DNA from: Branchinecta lynchi
Lineage: Eukaryota; Arthropoda; Branchiopoda; Anostraca; Branchinectidae
Length of the DNA stretch: 64,000 nucleotides
NCBI GenBank assembly: GCA_023053575.1
Contig: JAKZAP010000014.1
Coordinates: 10,168,001 to 10,232,000, forward strand
Direction of reading: 5' to 3'
Part shown: positions 10,803 to 21,050 of the stretch, piece by piece
Position numbering within the stretch: position 1 is the first letter of the stretch
Layout: every line of letters begins with the position of its first letter
The notes under the pieces: generated by a model
Databases searched by the model: none
The model's input: only the letters and a program-made list of their open reading frames with translations
Told to the model about the DNA's origin: nothing
Program-made: the position numbers and the translations under genes

Positions 10803-11219
10803 AACATACTCTATTTCATTCCTATAGGTGCAAACATTCTGCAGAGCGAGTCCAATAGCCACGGTCTTTCCCGAGGAAGCCTACCCTCACCTCTCTCTAT
10901 AATACAGCCTCCTTATGATTCTATGGACCTTGCTCCCACTACGATCGCCCTTCGGCTCGATGAAATTCGTCTCCAAATATTTTTAAATTATGAATTCTAC
11001 CTCTAGAATTCCAACTGCATTCTCGAGCCGCTCGAAATCGAGTTTCAGAGAATGAAAGCGCGACGTCTTTGTCCAGCTGGGACAGGACGAAGAATGGGCT
11101 AGATTTGAATGTCAGGGGATCAGTTAAAGCTCGTATCCAAACTTAGACTTCTCAAACGAGTTGACTTTATACATGTCCATCGTCAGTTATGGTCCATGGT
11201 TAAAGATAGGTACCCACCC
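10803..11219. other. Unannotated intron sequence
   Basis: No partner or coding signal recognised. Confidence 0.4.
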
Positions 11220-11542
11220 CACAGAGCGCAAATTCGCGTTCGCCTAGGCGAATTTCACGTCGCTAGCGGAAAAAATTCACTTCGCTAGGTTAAAATTTCG
11301 CCTCGCGCCATTTCAACTCCAAGTCGAATTATTTTCGGGTCGCCACAGTTCGCGCTGAGGAAATTCAGGAAATCAATAATCAACCTGGTCAAAGTAGAGT
11401 ATATAACCAGATATAGAGTATGTAACCATAAAGTTCGTATCGCACCCACGTATACGTATCTAGTCCTGGCAAATTAGTTCACGCATTCGCTGAGCGGCGC
11501 GAAAGAACAAAATTCGTTGGCGGAGAAAATTCGCGTTCTGTG
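11220..11542. mobile_element. MITE with inverted ends CACAGA(G/A)CGC
   Basis: The left end CACAGAGCGCAAATTCGCG is the inverse of the right end CGCGTTCTGTG with AAAATT inside it. TTCGCC/GGCGAA and GCTAGCG/CGCTAGG text continues the inverted pairing inward. No open frame; target-site duplication not clear. Confidence 0.6.
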
Positions 11543-11658
11543 TGTTAAGGCGAGACATGATTTCAGTCATCAAATATGCCTATCCTAAAGAGCAACTACT
11601 TTCGAGAGAGAAAGGACGACACTGGAGATATTCGTTCGGATGAATGACGTATCACAGG

Positions 11659-12084
11659 CAGAGATGGGCGAATCCGGATTCGTCCTTTTGGCAGGATTTG
11701 AATCTTCTGCTAGTCAGGCTGGATTCGGATTCCAGACCCTCAACCTTACGAATCCACTCAAATTTCTAGTCTACATCCTTCCAGTTCCTGTTTCCCAGAT
11801 TTTCCACAGTGACCTTAGGCAAGCCACCTTTTTGATCACCGCCACCAACCATCCTCAGTAATTTTTCGCGTTATTCGATCACCTTAGATATCAGCGCTTT
11901 TTCTCGCCTCTCATTTTTAAATTATAACCCATGTATATGATTTGATTTTTGTTACGGTCGGGTTCGAATCCGGATTCCATTCCGATTCGAATCCTCAGCA
12001 TGAAATGGTGGATTCGGATTCGGATTCGTACCCAGCCCTGGATTCGCATTCGAATCCTTTCACGGTCGGATTCGCCCATCTCTT
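11659..12084. mobile_element. hAT-like MITE with exact 8-bp target-site duplication
   Basis: The ends CAGAGATGGGCGAATCCG and CGGATTCGCCCATCTCT(T) are inverted. Outside them ATCACAGG occurs at 11651-11658 and again at 12085-12092. An 8-bp duplication with CAG...CTG-type ends is the hAT signature. The inside is rich in GGATTCG/CGAATCC. It is 426 bp long with no transposase. Confidence 0.85.
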
Positions 12085-12463
12085 ATCACAGGTCGACATC
12101 CTAAACTCATGAATAGAAACTCTTTCTATAACAAAGTAAACTTTCGGATTCAAACGACTATATGCTAGCGCGTATCGCATGTACTGTTTCACTGCTCTAG
12201 GACGAGAGTGCAATGTTTGATTGGGGACGTACCATCCGACACTTCCTGTGTTTTACATAAAGGCCGCGAGCGAAGACAGTCGCTTACCAGACTGCAGGTC
12301 GGGATACAGGCACCTACTAACAGTAAGTAGGAGAAGACGGTAAAAAAAAGGAAAAAAGTAAATAAGAAAAGAGAAAGATCGGGTTCAGAAGAAAAGAAAA
12401 AGGTTCAAAAGCTATTTCTCAGTAAGAAACGATATGTAACTACCGTCCTACCGCAAGGTAGGG

Positions 12464-12540
12464 CGACCCCATTCCTTAACCCATTATCGCTCGTGACCTT
12501 CCTTCGCCAACGAGTTATAACTGGTTAAGGAATGGGGTCG
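12464..12540. repeat. Perfect 18-bp inverted repeat (hairpin)
   Basis: CGACCCCATTCCTTAACC (12464-12481) is exactly the reverse complement of 12523-12540, with a 41-base spacer. AGGG and CCCT extend the stem outward imperfectly. Confidence 0.75.
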
Positions 12541-12969
12541 CCTTCCCTGCTCTGTCCCATAAACGCTTCTCACCTTGTCCAATCCTCCATACTGTCTTCG
12601 CTCGCGGGCATGTCCGCTTTGCATACTCCCTGGAGGTTGGTAAAATGCGGTACATTTGGTTTGTTATTCTGAGTGGTCGATAGATTTTTGAAAGGAAGTG
12701 TTTGGTCTGAAAGTTGGGAAGAAAAGGATTTGTTTTCAAGTACTGGAAGTAAACGTTTTAGTGACCTCCGAAAACTGTTGATTCTCGGTTAGCTTTTTCT
12801 TTTTCTGAGTGCTTTGCATGTTATGTTATTTTTGCACGTTTATGTTATTTTTCCCGCCATGGCTCATGAGCTTTTGTGGGAATAAATTAATTCATAGAAT
12901 AAGTTCATCCTTGAAACTTTTCTTCTTTTTTGTTTATGTTCTTGCTCGAAACGTGTTGCTATTTGGGAG

Positions 12970-13912
12970 AAAAGTAGTAGTTCGCCCGGAATCCGGCCAA
13001 AACCGGAAAGTTTGTTGAAAGTAAAAGTTTTATTTGAAGTTGATTAGATGTTCGATTTGGGGGTAGGAAGACATGCTGAAGACGATGGTGAAAACTATTT
13101 TCTCGACGGACAATTATTTCGACCGGAATCCGTCACAAACCGGAAAGTTTGTCAAAATTAAAAGTTCGATTTAGAGGTAGGAAGACATGCTGAAGACGAT
13201 GGTGAAAACTATTTTCTCGACGGAAAATTATTTCGACCGGAATCCGTCACAAACCGGAAAGTTTGTCAAAATTAAAAGTTTTATTTGGAGTTGATTAGAT
13301 GTTCGATTTAGGGCAAGAAGACATGCTGAACACTTATGTGAAAACAATTTTCTACCAGGACATGTAGTTCGCCCGGAATCCGGCCAAAACCGGAAAATTG
13401 TTGGAAGTTAAAGTTTTATTTCTAGTTGATTAGGTAAGCGATTTAGGGGTAAGAAAAGATGCTGAGTCCCTGTATGGCAATCAAATTTTACCCGGACATA
13501 TAGTTCGACCGGAATCCGGCTGGAATCGGGAAATTTGTTATAAGCTAAATTTTTATTTGAAGTTGATTAGATGTTCATTACTGGGGAAAGAAGATACCCT
13601 GATTTCGTCTTTGAGCTTTCTTTTTTCGCCGGACAAGTAGGTCTGGAGTTCGGCCGAAACCGGGAAATTGGCAGAAGTGGCAGGAAGTTTTCGTCAAACA
13701 GATATGACTTATGGGGGTAAACACACATGCTGAATTCATATCTGAACTTGGTTTTCTCAGGTGATTAGCTATTTGGCCTTAATCTGTTTCTTAATTTAAT
13801 TGTAAAAATGTTCAAGGAGTCTGGCGATTACTGGATCTGGCTAAGACAAGACCCAGTTGTCTGGGTCAGATATTGAAATTTTGGGATCCCATCGAAACCT
13901 TTGGTCTTGTTT
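12970..13912 (+). mobile_element. Family A modular element, copy 3 (left end missing)
   Basis: It starts inside a module (GTAGTTCGCCCGGAATCCGG at 12977). It has about five modules, with a repeated GATGGTGAAAACTATTTTCT block at 13084 and 13199. The right hairpin pairs ACAAGACC 13846-13853 with GGTCTTGT 13903-13910. Confidence 0.8.
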
Positions 13913-14182
13913 AGCTTTCTTTTTTCGCCGGAAAAGTAGTTACGGAATTCGGCCGAAACCGGGAAATTGGCAGAAGTGGCAGGAAGTTTTCGTCAAAACA
14001 GAGATGGCTTATAGGGGTAAACCATGCTGATTCAATACCTGATGTTTTCTCAGATGATTAACCTGTTTTTGAATTTTAATAGTAAAAATGTTCAAGGAGT
14101 CTGGCGAAGACAAGACCCAATTGTCTGGATCAAATATTGAATTTTCCGGATCCCATCGAAACCTTTGGTCTTGTTATTCTGG
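13913..14182 (+). mobile_element. Family A right end, tandemly duplicated
   Basis: Directly after copy 3 the text from TTTAGCTTTCTTTTTTCGCC is repeated. It ends in a second hairpin pairing ACAAGACC 14110-14117 with GGTCTTGT 14167-14174, again with a 65-nt span. This looks like a second terminus in tandem. Confidence 0.7.
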
Positions 14183-14202
14183 AAGATATTGTGGATCATC
14201 AG

Positions 14203-14479
14203 AGCCTCATTTTTGTTGCAGTAGCGCTGCCGCATCGCTGCTGCAGCACTTCTTTGCTTTTGCGTAATATGTGTTGTTGGATTCACTTTCTTCTTGGTTG
14301 ACGCGGCAGCGTTGCAGCATCTTGCAGGGAAGCACGGACTTGGTCAGGGAGCAAGTCCGTGATTCTCGAGAAGCGCTGCCGTCTTCCTCGGAAGCGCTGC
14401 AGTGCAAAAACGGATGTAGAAAGAATCAGTCCAGAATCGGCCGAGAAGTGGACCTGCAGCATGCAACAAAAACGAGGCT
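14203..14479. mobile_element. MITE family L, copy 1
   Basis: The ends AGCCTC(A/G)TTTTTGTTGCA and TGCAACAAAAACGAGGCT are inverted. The inside is rich in GCTGC and CAGCGC blocks. Nearly the same 277-bp element recurs at 35595-35871, and a diverged one at 17510-17789. It generates long open frames in several frames that should not be read as genes. Confidence 0.75.
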
Positions 14480-14499
14480 GTGGTCTATCTTCTGCTTTG

Positions 14500-14706
14500 A
14501 ACTTCTTTTGTTTTGCTTCCTTGCGCATTCAGTTTTCAAATATTTTGCGTCCAGCCACCGTGTCGGAGCGGGGAGGATGGGTAGAGTCGACAAGCGCTAG
14601 CAAGAAAATTGCTAATTTCATATGGAAAGTAATGGTATTCTCGAAGAACGTTAATTCTGAGTCTTCGTGAAGACATCAGTTCTAGTAAGAGTTGTGCTTC
14701 AAACTT
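14500..14706. repeat. Duplicated segment, copy 2 (partner at 10020-10240)
   Basis: See partner. This copy ends only about 70 bases before exon 2, and a family L MITE lies between it and the upstream family A element. Confidence 0.65.
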
Positions 14707-14773
14707 CCATTTTATGGACACAACTATGCGTTGATTTTAAGGGAAACTATCTGACCAGAGTCTTTGGTTACAG

Positions 14774-14941
14774 GATCAGGCGGGAAACCAGCTTTACCTT
14801 GGCGTAAACCATACCGGAGTTTTAACCTTCCATGGCGGAAGAAAACAACATCATTTGCGGTGGTGCGATATTACTAAGCTGAACTACGAGGGGAAAATGT
14901 TTATTGTACACTTTGCAATTGCGGAGGATTCAAGAACGAAG
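14774..14941 (+). CDS. FRMD3/5: FRMD3/FRMD5-like gene, exon 2 (FERM F3/PH-like lobe, first half)
   Basis: Exactly 56 codons, phase 0 at both ends, lying between TTGGTTACAG at 14773 and AAG|gtaaga at 14942. It reads DQAGNQLYLGVNHTGVLTF, then GGRKQHHLRWCDITKLNYEG, then KMFIVHF. This is the start of the F3 (FERM-C, PH/PTB-like) lobe. The pattern of a small-residue strand, a K/R turn, the W..(I/V).KL..EGK.F block and a beta strand matches FRMD3/FRMD5, as I recall WPDVCKLKFEGKTF. F3 is the lobe that usually binds peptide tails and lipids. It follows a 9.3-kb intron full of repeats and joins exon 1 in frame without gap or overlap in the alignment. Confidence 0.9.
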
Positions 14942-15213
14942 GTAAGAGAGAATAAGTTATAATGGACAAATTGCAGTAGTTACAGTTTATATTCCAATAT
15001 TAATATACAAATATATTAATAAAAAGTCATACCAGACAACTTGGTGTCATATTTTTTCCAAAAAGTACAAAACTGTCCCGGTTGATTTTAGCAGCGCTCG
15101 TACTCTAGTGGATTTTAGACAAACACGAACGAATTCGAGAACCAGTATTTTTTACCAATGATTTCCTAGAAAGAACCGGTAGCCTGATTGTCTCGAAAAG
15201 AGACAGAGACTGC

Positions 15214-15564
15214 AAATGCAAAATCAGGACAGCGCCGTTAGGCTGGATAAAAATATCTGTATTATCTGTACGGTACGTAGAAATACTCTTTCAAACAAAT
15301 TTGGAGCTAAGATAACGTGTTGTCCCCAGATGACCCATCCATCCAAGAGGAATACTGGCAATAAGTTTTCCCCATATCCTGCTAATTCTTCTACCCAATT
15401 TTTACGTAGCTTCATTCCTTCATTTATTTCTGGTAATTTCTTGTACGTGTATTAGTTAATTTGTTTCTTGTGCGTCTGTGTATTTTGTAAATTTGAATTC
15501 CTTTTCTAGCTTTTAGCCATTCGGACTAAACTGGATTGATTGATCGAAAAAAAAAAAAAAAAAA
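15214..15564 (+). mobile_element. Non-LTR element 3' fragment with poly(A)
   Basis: It ends in A(n) of about 18-19 at 15546-15564. The preceding text (ACTGGCAATAAGTTTTCCCC; CATTTATTTCTGG; GGATTGATTGATCG) is shared with the inverted fragment at 10300-10505. The reading is not recognisable as protein, so it is mainly 3' UTR or a SINE. Confidence 0.65.
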
Positions 15565-16070
15565 ACTGTATAAGAAGCATGGAATTCCAGAAATGAATCA
15601 CGATTCACGATGGAACTATGAATGACGTGCGGTGAATCAGTAATGTAGGATTTTCCGATGACTTCCTCGATTCGGGGGGCACGTCAGTGACGTGTTCCTG
15701 TAAACAATGGCCGAAAACCATTGGTCCTTCATTTATAACCCGTATTGGTACATACGGATACAGCAGATATAATGAAAAAGAAAGAAAGAACACTATACTG
15801 CAGCAGCCAAATAACTGAAAAGTCATTAATCGACAGATTCTGCAGATTATGAGAACTGAGAACCCCCATTTTGAAAATTTCTATATATTTATTTCTTCGC
15901 TACTTTTAAAGTTACTTTTTCCGCCTTAAACTATCCAGCAAAATTCGTAAAATCTGTACTAATAAGTTTACTAAATTAGTGTGTGCTGAAAAAATAAGTT
16001 CTTTGAAGATCTCAATAGACAGCAAGTCCTATATTGTTTCAAATTCTGGAATGGGCGTGTACAAGTTGGG
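15565..16070. other. Unannotated intron sequence
   Basis: No repeat partner or coding signal found. Confidence 0.4.
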
Positions 16071-16074
16071 CTTT

Positions 16075-16320
16075 GATGCAGCACTTTTCAGCGCATACTC
16101 TATATGACTAAATCCAAAACACGCCGGTGATCCTCGGGAAGAACGAGAAAACGTAGCACTAACGACTCAAACCCAACAACTCAATCCTGTGTTAACCAAT
16201 CACGGCAATGTTTGGGAGCAGCTTGTGATACCGCTTCCGGCTCTTCCGCTAGGTACACGGCGATTTTGCATCAGCAAGAAGAGTTAGTCATCAAAAGTAT
16301 TGCGAGCCTCCACCCCCCCC
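16075..16320. repeat. Dispersed repeat Q, copy without MITE (empty site at 16285-16286)
   Basis: CCAAAACACGCC.G.GATCCTC, ACGACTCAAAC.CAAC.ACTC, TCAATCCTGTGT and TTCCGCTAG match 61670-61820 in order. It continues across GAGTTAGTCATCAA.AGTATTG, where the other copy is split by a MITE at the TA. Confidence 0.75.
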
Positions 16321-17099
16321 CTCGCGTACATGAAGACTGACAATCGCGCTCCCACACAAGGCAAAATCAGCGTCAAATTACGTGAAACATTTTCTGATCC
16401 AAGGAATCCTTTCCTCCCACTCCCATGAATCCTGATGTGACCTCGCTCCTGGACCCTAATTTATTTCTTGCTCACATAAAAGAACCGATTTCGCTGAAAA
16501 TCACCGATGGACCTGTCGGCAAAGATCTTCAAACTTATTTCCTCTCTATCAAGGCAAACTCTTTCATTTCCCCCCAGCCTCCAAGGAAACATTTGGTTGA
16601 CTGCGCGGAATAAAAGGGGAGGAATGGTTTTGTCTGAGTCTGACATAGCACTGCTTGACTGATTGCCGGCCATTGACTTTGATTGATAAAAGACAAACAG
16701 TCGGAAGTCTAGGGAAACACTTCTGATTAGGATTCCCCCCGGGATTCCCCCCATCCCTGTCAGGCTATCTGGGGGAGTACCATACCGACCGAACAATTAA
16801 ACCTGAAAACCTGTCCAAAATCACATCACTGAAAACTATTCCTTAGAGTGAAGAATGGAAATTTCAGGACAGCTTGTCTTCTGGATTTGATCAAGTCTCT
16901 GGTTGACGGTATTAGTAGGCTATACTGACAAGTTCAGGCTCATTTTGAACGTGTCCGAAAGCTTTTTAGTGTTGTAAATTCTGCATTTAATACTGCATAT
17001 TTATTTATTTTTGTCTGAAAGCTGTTACCTTTATTTCTTCTCTGACACTTCTAGAATATCGAAATTTAAGTTGGGAAGAAGAAGAAGAAAAAAAGAATT
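16321..17099. other. Unannotated intron sequence
   Basis: A 62-codon open frame at 16425-16613 has no recognisable feature. Nothing else is supported. Confidence 0.35.
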
Positions 17100-17180
17100 A
17101 GCTATATAAAGGACGACTCAGACTTTGTAAAGGTTTTCGCAAAATATTCGTAAAGTTTGTCGCCGCTCAGACGGGAATTC
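17100..17180. repeat. Fragment related to the insert at 60413-61078
   Basis: ATAAAGGACGACTCAGACTT, TTCGTAAAGTTTG and GCTCAGACGG match the GTAAAGTT and GCTCAGACGGC end text of that insert. Confidence 0.4.
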
Positions 17181-17274
17181 GACCTAGATAACATTAGGAA
17201 AATTTTGTGTGGCAATTTGTTCTAGAAAGAAAAAGATTCTAGGAAGATACTAGGAGAATTGCCGTGCTCCCCAG

Positions 17275-17430
17275 TTTCTTCTTGAAAATTCAGCATAAAT
17301 TTAGCATCTTTGCTGAATTTTTCGATGAATTTTATGCTGAATTAATGCTGCATTAACTGAGCGGAAATGCAAGTCCGAAAGCAAATGCTGCATAAAATCC
17401 TGAATTAATTCAGCATTTTCGTTCGTTTTG
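17275..17430. repeat. Foldback rich in TTCAGCAT / ATGCTGAA
   Basis: GAAAATTCAGCAT, TTATGCTGAATTAATGCTG and GAATTAATTCAGCATTTTCG are repeated in both orientations, giving a strongly self-complementary stretch. Probably a small MITE; borders not exact. Confidence 0.5.
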
Positions 17431-17509
17431 GAGCTTACGGACACGTTCTTTAACTTTCAAATATTTATAACAAATAACTTTGCACCACTTCAGGGCAGAG
17501 ACCAGGGAG

Positions 17510-17789
17510 GGCCTCGTTTTGTTGCACGCTGCAGGTTCACTTCTTGGCCGCTTCCGGGCTGATCATTTCTACAGTCGTTTTTGCACTGCAGACAACCGCA
17601 GTGCTTCCGACGAAGACGGCAGCGCTTCTCAAGAAATGCGGACTTGCTTACCGACCAAGTCTGTGCTTCTCTGCAAGGTGATGCTACCGCAAGAAGGAAT
17701 CTTGCAGGCAATAATGAATCCAAAAACGCATCTTGTGAAAAAGCACAAAAGAGCTGCAGTAGCGACGCGGCAAAAACAAAAACGAGGCT
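17510..17789. mobile_element. MITE family L, copy 3 (inverted, diverged)
   Basis: The ends GCCTCGTTTTGTTGCA and GGCAAAAACAAAAACGAGGCT, and the middle GACGAAGACGGCAGCGCTTC, are the reverse of the copies at 14203 and 35595. Confidence 0.65.
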
Positions 17790-17916
17790 CAGGCTCGATG
17801 GCCAGAAGATGACACTTGCAAATACAACTTTAAAGATCATTCTAAAGGTCATTCTAACTGAATACCGGATAACAACCACCATCCGGTCCCAAGAACGGGG
17901 ATAATATGGCCTGCCC

Positions 17917-18595
17917 ATATATTTTATTACTTAATTTATTTCAACTAGAATACGACCCACAAGGGTCAAACGTCAGAAATAAGTAAAAAACACCAATATA
18001 ACAAGACAAAAACAGGTATATCAGTCTGGGTACAGCCCATAGTAAAATTAGGTGCCCCATAGGAGCCAATTTATTACCGGCCATTGTCGTCTTAATAGTT
18101 TCCTGCATAGAATTGGTAACGTTCCTTCTAGCTTGTGCTATTGTTGCCAAATTCCTGAAACTTGCAGCCATCTTTTATTTGAATGTCCTTTATATTATAC
18201 CCAGAGAATGTTTGTGTCTTTGTGTTTACCTAAACTAGGTCTTAGCTTTCCTTTTAGTTTGAATTTAGTAGTGAGTAATAAGTATGTTAGAACCTTGTTA
18301 TTGTTTTTTTTAAAAGAACTAGGAGATTAGAAATTTCGTAGTTCGTGATCATTGGTTGTGTAATCATTTTTCTTCATTTGAGACTTTAAGACTAAATTAG
18401 TGTTTTCTTTTTGATGTCATGTAGTTTTAGTTCAGTATATAGAGTCAAATACCGTGTTTGGTTTACTCACGAATAAATACTTACTTACTTAGGAGCCAAA
18501 TTGGCGCCGAATTCGCCATCACCGCAGAACGCAGAATTCGTTTCTGCAGTGAAACTACGTTCACATAACATCAAACCTGAGTAGTTTTGGGTAAC
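17917..18595 (-). mobile_element. LINE 3'-UTR-like repeat, split by a younger LINE
   Basis: TATTTTATTACTTAATTTAT followed by ACTAGAATACGACC...AGGGTCAAAC, and further on AAATTGGCGCCGAATTCGCC, matches 22205-22480 in order. In that second copy it is uninterrupted. Read on the minus strand it ends in an A/T-rich (AAAT)n-type tail. Confidence 0.6.
18070..18490 (+). mobile_element. 5'-truncated LINE with 9-bp target-site duplication
   Basis: AGGAGCCAA at 18061-18069 is repeated at 18491-18499 and brackets the insertion. Inside, the reading FITGHCRLNSFLHRIG...CYCCQIPETCSHLLFECPLY is the end of a jockey/R1-type polyprotein: RNase H tail plus a C-x2-C...H-x4-C knuckle. The 3' end is AATAAATACTTACTTACTT, a short simple-repeat tail. 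It sits about 120 bases upstream of exon 3. Confidence 0.85.
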
Positions 18596-18618
18596 CACAC
18601 ATTCTGATTTTCTTTCAG

Positions 18619-18707
18619 AAAAAGCATACAATTGGTTTCAAGTGTACAAGTTCATCTACATGCCGGCATCTGTGGCGTTTGGCCGTTGAACACCGTCTTT
18701 TCTTTAC
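18619..18707 (+). CDS. FRMD3/5: FRMD3/FRMD5-like gene, exon 3 (FERM F3 lobe, C-terminal helix)
   Basis: An 89-base exon between a pyrimidine-rich acceptor (GATTTTCTTTCAG, ending 18618) and a consensus donor gtaagt at 18708. It enters in phase 0 and leaves in phase 2. It reads KKHTIGFKCTSSSTCRHLW and continues RLAVEHRLFF. The C(R/K)HLW motif followed by a (V/I)E(H/N) block and aromatics is the hallmark of the last F3 helix in FERM proteins. FRMD5 has ACKHLWKCGVENQAF at this place as I recall it. Too short to be noticed by length alone; the call rests on the motif, both splice sites and phase agreement with its neighbours. Confidence 0.9.
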
Positions 18708-18745
18708 GTAAGTACAACTCTTCGGTTAGAAATATACAGGTTTAT

Positions 18746-18905
18746 AGTGCGAATACACGATGAGGATTGGGAGCTCCCGGGCGGGAATTCCTGCCCGTAT
18801 TTGCGGCACCATCATCACTTCCATATGGAAAAGTTGAAATTTTTTCAACTTGATGATGAAAGTGCAGGAAATCCGCCCGGGAAATCCTCATCATGTGTTC
18901 GCACT
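18746..18905. mobile_element. Small palindromic MITE
   Basis: AGTGCGAATACACGATGAGG and its near inverse CCTCATCATGTGTTCGCACT form the ends. The inner arms (CCCGGGCGG/CCGCCCGGG; AGTTGAAATTTTTTCAACT) continue the palindrome to the centre. Flanks are TTTAT and TTTAG. Confidence 0.7.
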
Positions 18906-19099
18906 TTTAGGGTAAAAAAACGAGTATACTTACCAAAAACAAACGTGTCATCTCGTCGGGCAGTAGGGAAATCCGCAATAAACAAGGGTGGCGGGCAGAC
19001 TACAGATATGCAAGTAAGAACTGGTGTAGGAAAAAGGCCGGGCCAGTTTGTCATGATGCGCAGTACAGCATATTTGCGCTGGTACGGTACCTGAAAAAG

Positions 19100-19275
19100 G
19101 AGAGGTGACTAACATTAACTCTGGTGTATACCAGAACGGCTTCTGATCTCCCATAAAGAAAGTATGTTAAATGTTATTTCGATCTGTTTCATTCGTGCCT
19201 ATTCTTTCGTTATTTTGTATTACTCCTCTGTAGCCTACTTACTAAGCGGGTCATAAATAAATTATTATTATTACA
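19100..19275 (+). mobile_element. Probable LINE tail
   Basis: It ends AATAAATTATTATTATTAC (19256-19274), an (ATT)n tail as at the ends of other LINE fragments in the window. The preceding text is not recognised. Confidence 0.35.
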
Positions 19276-19520
19276 AGCTAAGCTTAACGCCAAATGTATT
19301 AATTAATTAAAAACAAATAAAGTGAATTATTATCGCCACACGTGGAAGTGGACCAAACAGTAGGAGTCGTAGCAACCGCATAAGGAATATGTCAGAGTTA
19401 TTTTTTCATCCACAGGTAACGTTAAGTATTAAAATAGCATTATTAGTATGGAACACATTTATTAATGATCAAGTTGCGAAGCATACAAACAATAGGCTAA
19501 ACGACTATATATCTAATGAC

Positions 19521-19945
19521 GCATGAGCTTCTCAGTGTTAAACTTGATCTGTCATAATCAGTGTTGCCACCCGACCAAAATTAATTTTACTAGCCGATCA
19601 TGACAGATCAAGCAAGTTTTCAAATCCTATCGGTTTTTGGACTCTTGCCAGTGTATTCACTAATCCATTTGAAGACGGTCGGGTTTTAATCGTAGTGTAA
19701 ATGTATCTCTCACTTTAGTGACCAAAAGTCAAACAGTTTAACACTGAGAAGCTCATGCACAGTGTTGCCACCTGACCAAAATTAATTTTACTAGAATCTG
19801 GAGATTTTTTTTACTAGATTTTAATACAAAAAAATTTATAATACGATTAAAACCCGACCGTATCTTCAAATGGATTAGTGAATAAACAGGCAAGAGTCCA
19901 AAAATCGATGGGATTTGAAAACTTGCTTGATCTGTCATGAGTTAT
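19521..19945. repeat. Composite foldback with 23-bp perfect inverted ends and nested repeats
   Basis: GCATGAGCTTCTCAGTGTT (19521 on) is perfectly inverted at 19736-19758. GTGTTGCCACCCGACCAAAA recurs directly at 19561 and 19761 (one change). 19600-19695 (AGATCAAGCAAGTTTTCAAA to GACGGTCGGGTTTTAATCG) is inverted at 19845-19938. At least two rounds of foldback insertion or duplication are implied. Confidence 0.6.
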
Positions 19946-19957
19946 GCCATACACATA

Positions 19958-20252
19958 CAGCGTGTTCCACCCTACTTACCGTAGTTACTACGCATGACGT
20001 CACGAATTCTGGCTTTTTGCCGTCAAGACTGGAACGATTTTTCTATTTTCCAGCAGGATTTCACGCCAGGGGCGAATCCGACCAATCACGTTACAGAGAT
20101 GCGAAGTAACTACGCTTACTACGCTCCCGAGTATGGTAAGCAAATAGTAACTATTAGTTACTATTCCGACAAGGTTGGAACGGTCAGCGTAGTAACTTTT
20201 CGTGAGGATGGAACGGAAATAGTAACTATTGTTAGAAGGGTGGAACACGCTC
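19958..20252. mobile_element. Harbinger-like MITE family B, copy 1
   Basis: The ends CAGCGTGTTCCACCCT and AGGGTGGAACACGCTC are inverted. ATA is present on both sides (19955-19957 and 20253-20255) as a 3-bp duplication. The inside has ACTACGCATGACGTCACGAA, CGACCAATCACGTTACAGAG and AATAGTAACTATTAGTTACT, all used to trace the nested copies at 59134-61461. Confidence 0.8.
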
Positions 20253-20566
20253 ATAGTGTATTTTTGTGACATATGCAAAACGATACAGCGTAGATGTCAC
20301 TGGCTACTTTCACACCTCAGGCCTCAGCAGGTGAGGACTGCGTCCGTGACTGGTAGATGGAGTCGTTTTTTTGCGGTAAGGCACAATGAACGCTGCATGA
20401 ACATAAGGGAGAATTCGACGAAATGCTACTCTTTAGCAAAAGGAAGAATATTGCGGGCATAGAAAATGAATGTTTGTAAAGAAAAACCTTAGGGTTGTCG
20501 ACGCTAGTCGACTGAATTGGAAATGTTGAAATCTTATGTATTTTTCAGGTCACCTATGAAAAATAG

Positions 20567-21050
20567 TGTAAGTAAGTAAATAAGTACATTTACAACCCAC
20601 AAAATATTTTACAACAAAAGAGAGTGTAGTAGAGATAAATAGAAAAAAGAAAAGAACTAAAGACAACAGGAGAATAACATACGAAACATACAATAGGCCT
20701 CCAACTATAAATAAAAAAAAGTCTAATCAGTCGGTGATGCGGTAACAGACTTAAACTAGATTTCTGACGGAAATCAGTGTGCAATTCTTGCAGCCATGAA
20801 CAAAATGTCAGTAGCTCCGTAAGATTTAATGATCTTAGAATTACAATGGGACCAGGGCAGATACAGAAGAAACTTACAGTAACGGAAATAATCTATCCTT
20901 ATTCTGGATAGATCCTGCTTATAAAAAATATCAAACAGACCAACCGAGAAAAGCACAGCCGTGTCGCAAAAATAAGCGTAAAGTTTTCCTAGAGCTGTTC
21001 TTCTGTACTTGCCCCGATTTGTGTGGTTGGGCGACAATGTAAAAACCTCA
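20567..21050 (-). mobile_element. Probable LINE 3' fragment, minus strand
   Basis: Starts GTAAGTAAGTAAATAAGTAC. On the minus strand this is a tail ending CTTATTTACTTACTTAC, the same simple-repeat type as the LINE at 18070-18490. The minus-strand frame at 20774-21037 is not clearly recognised. Confidence 0.4.

Noticed and set aside
14271..14670. Overlapping open frames of 80-110 codons on both strands
   Set aside because: They lie inside MITE family L, recur in the copy at 35595-35871 and show no family motif.
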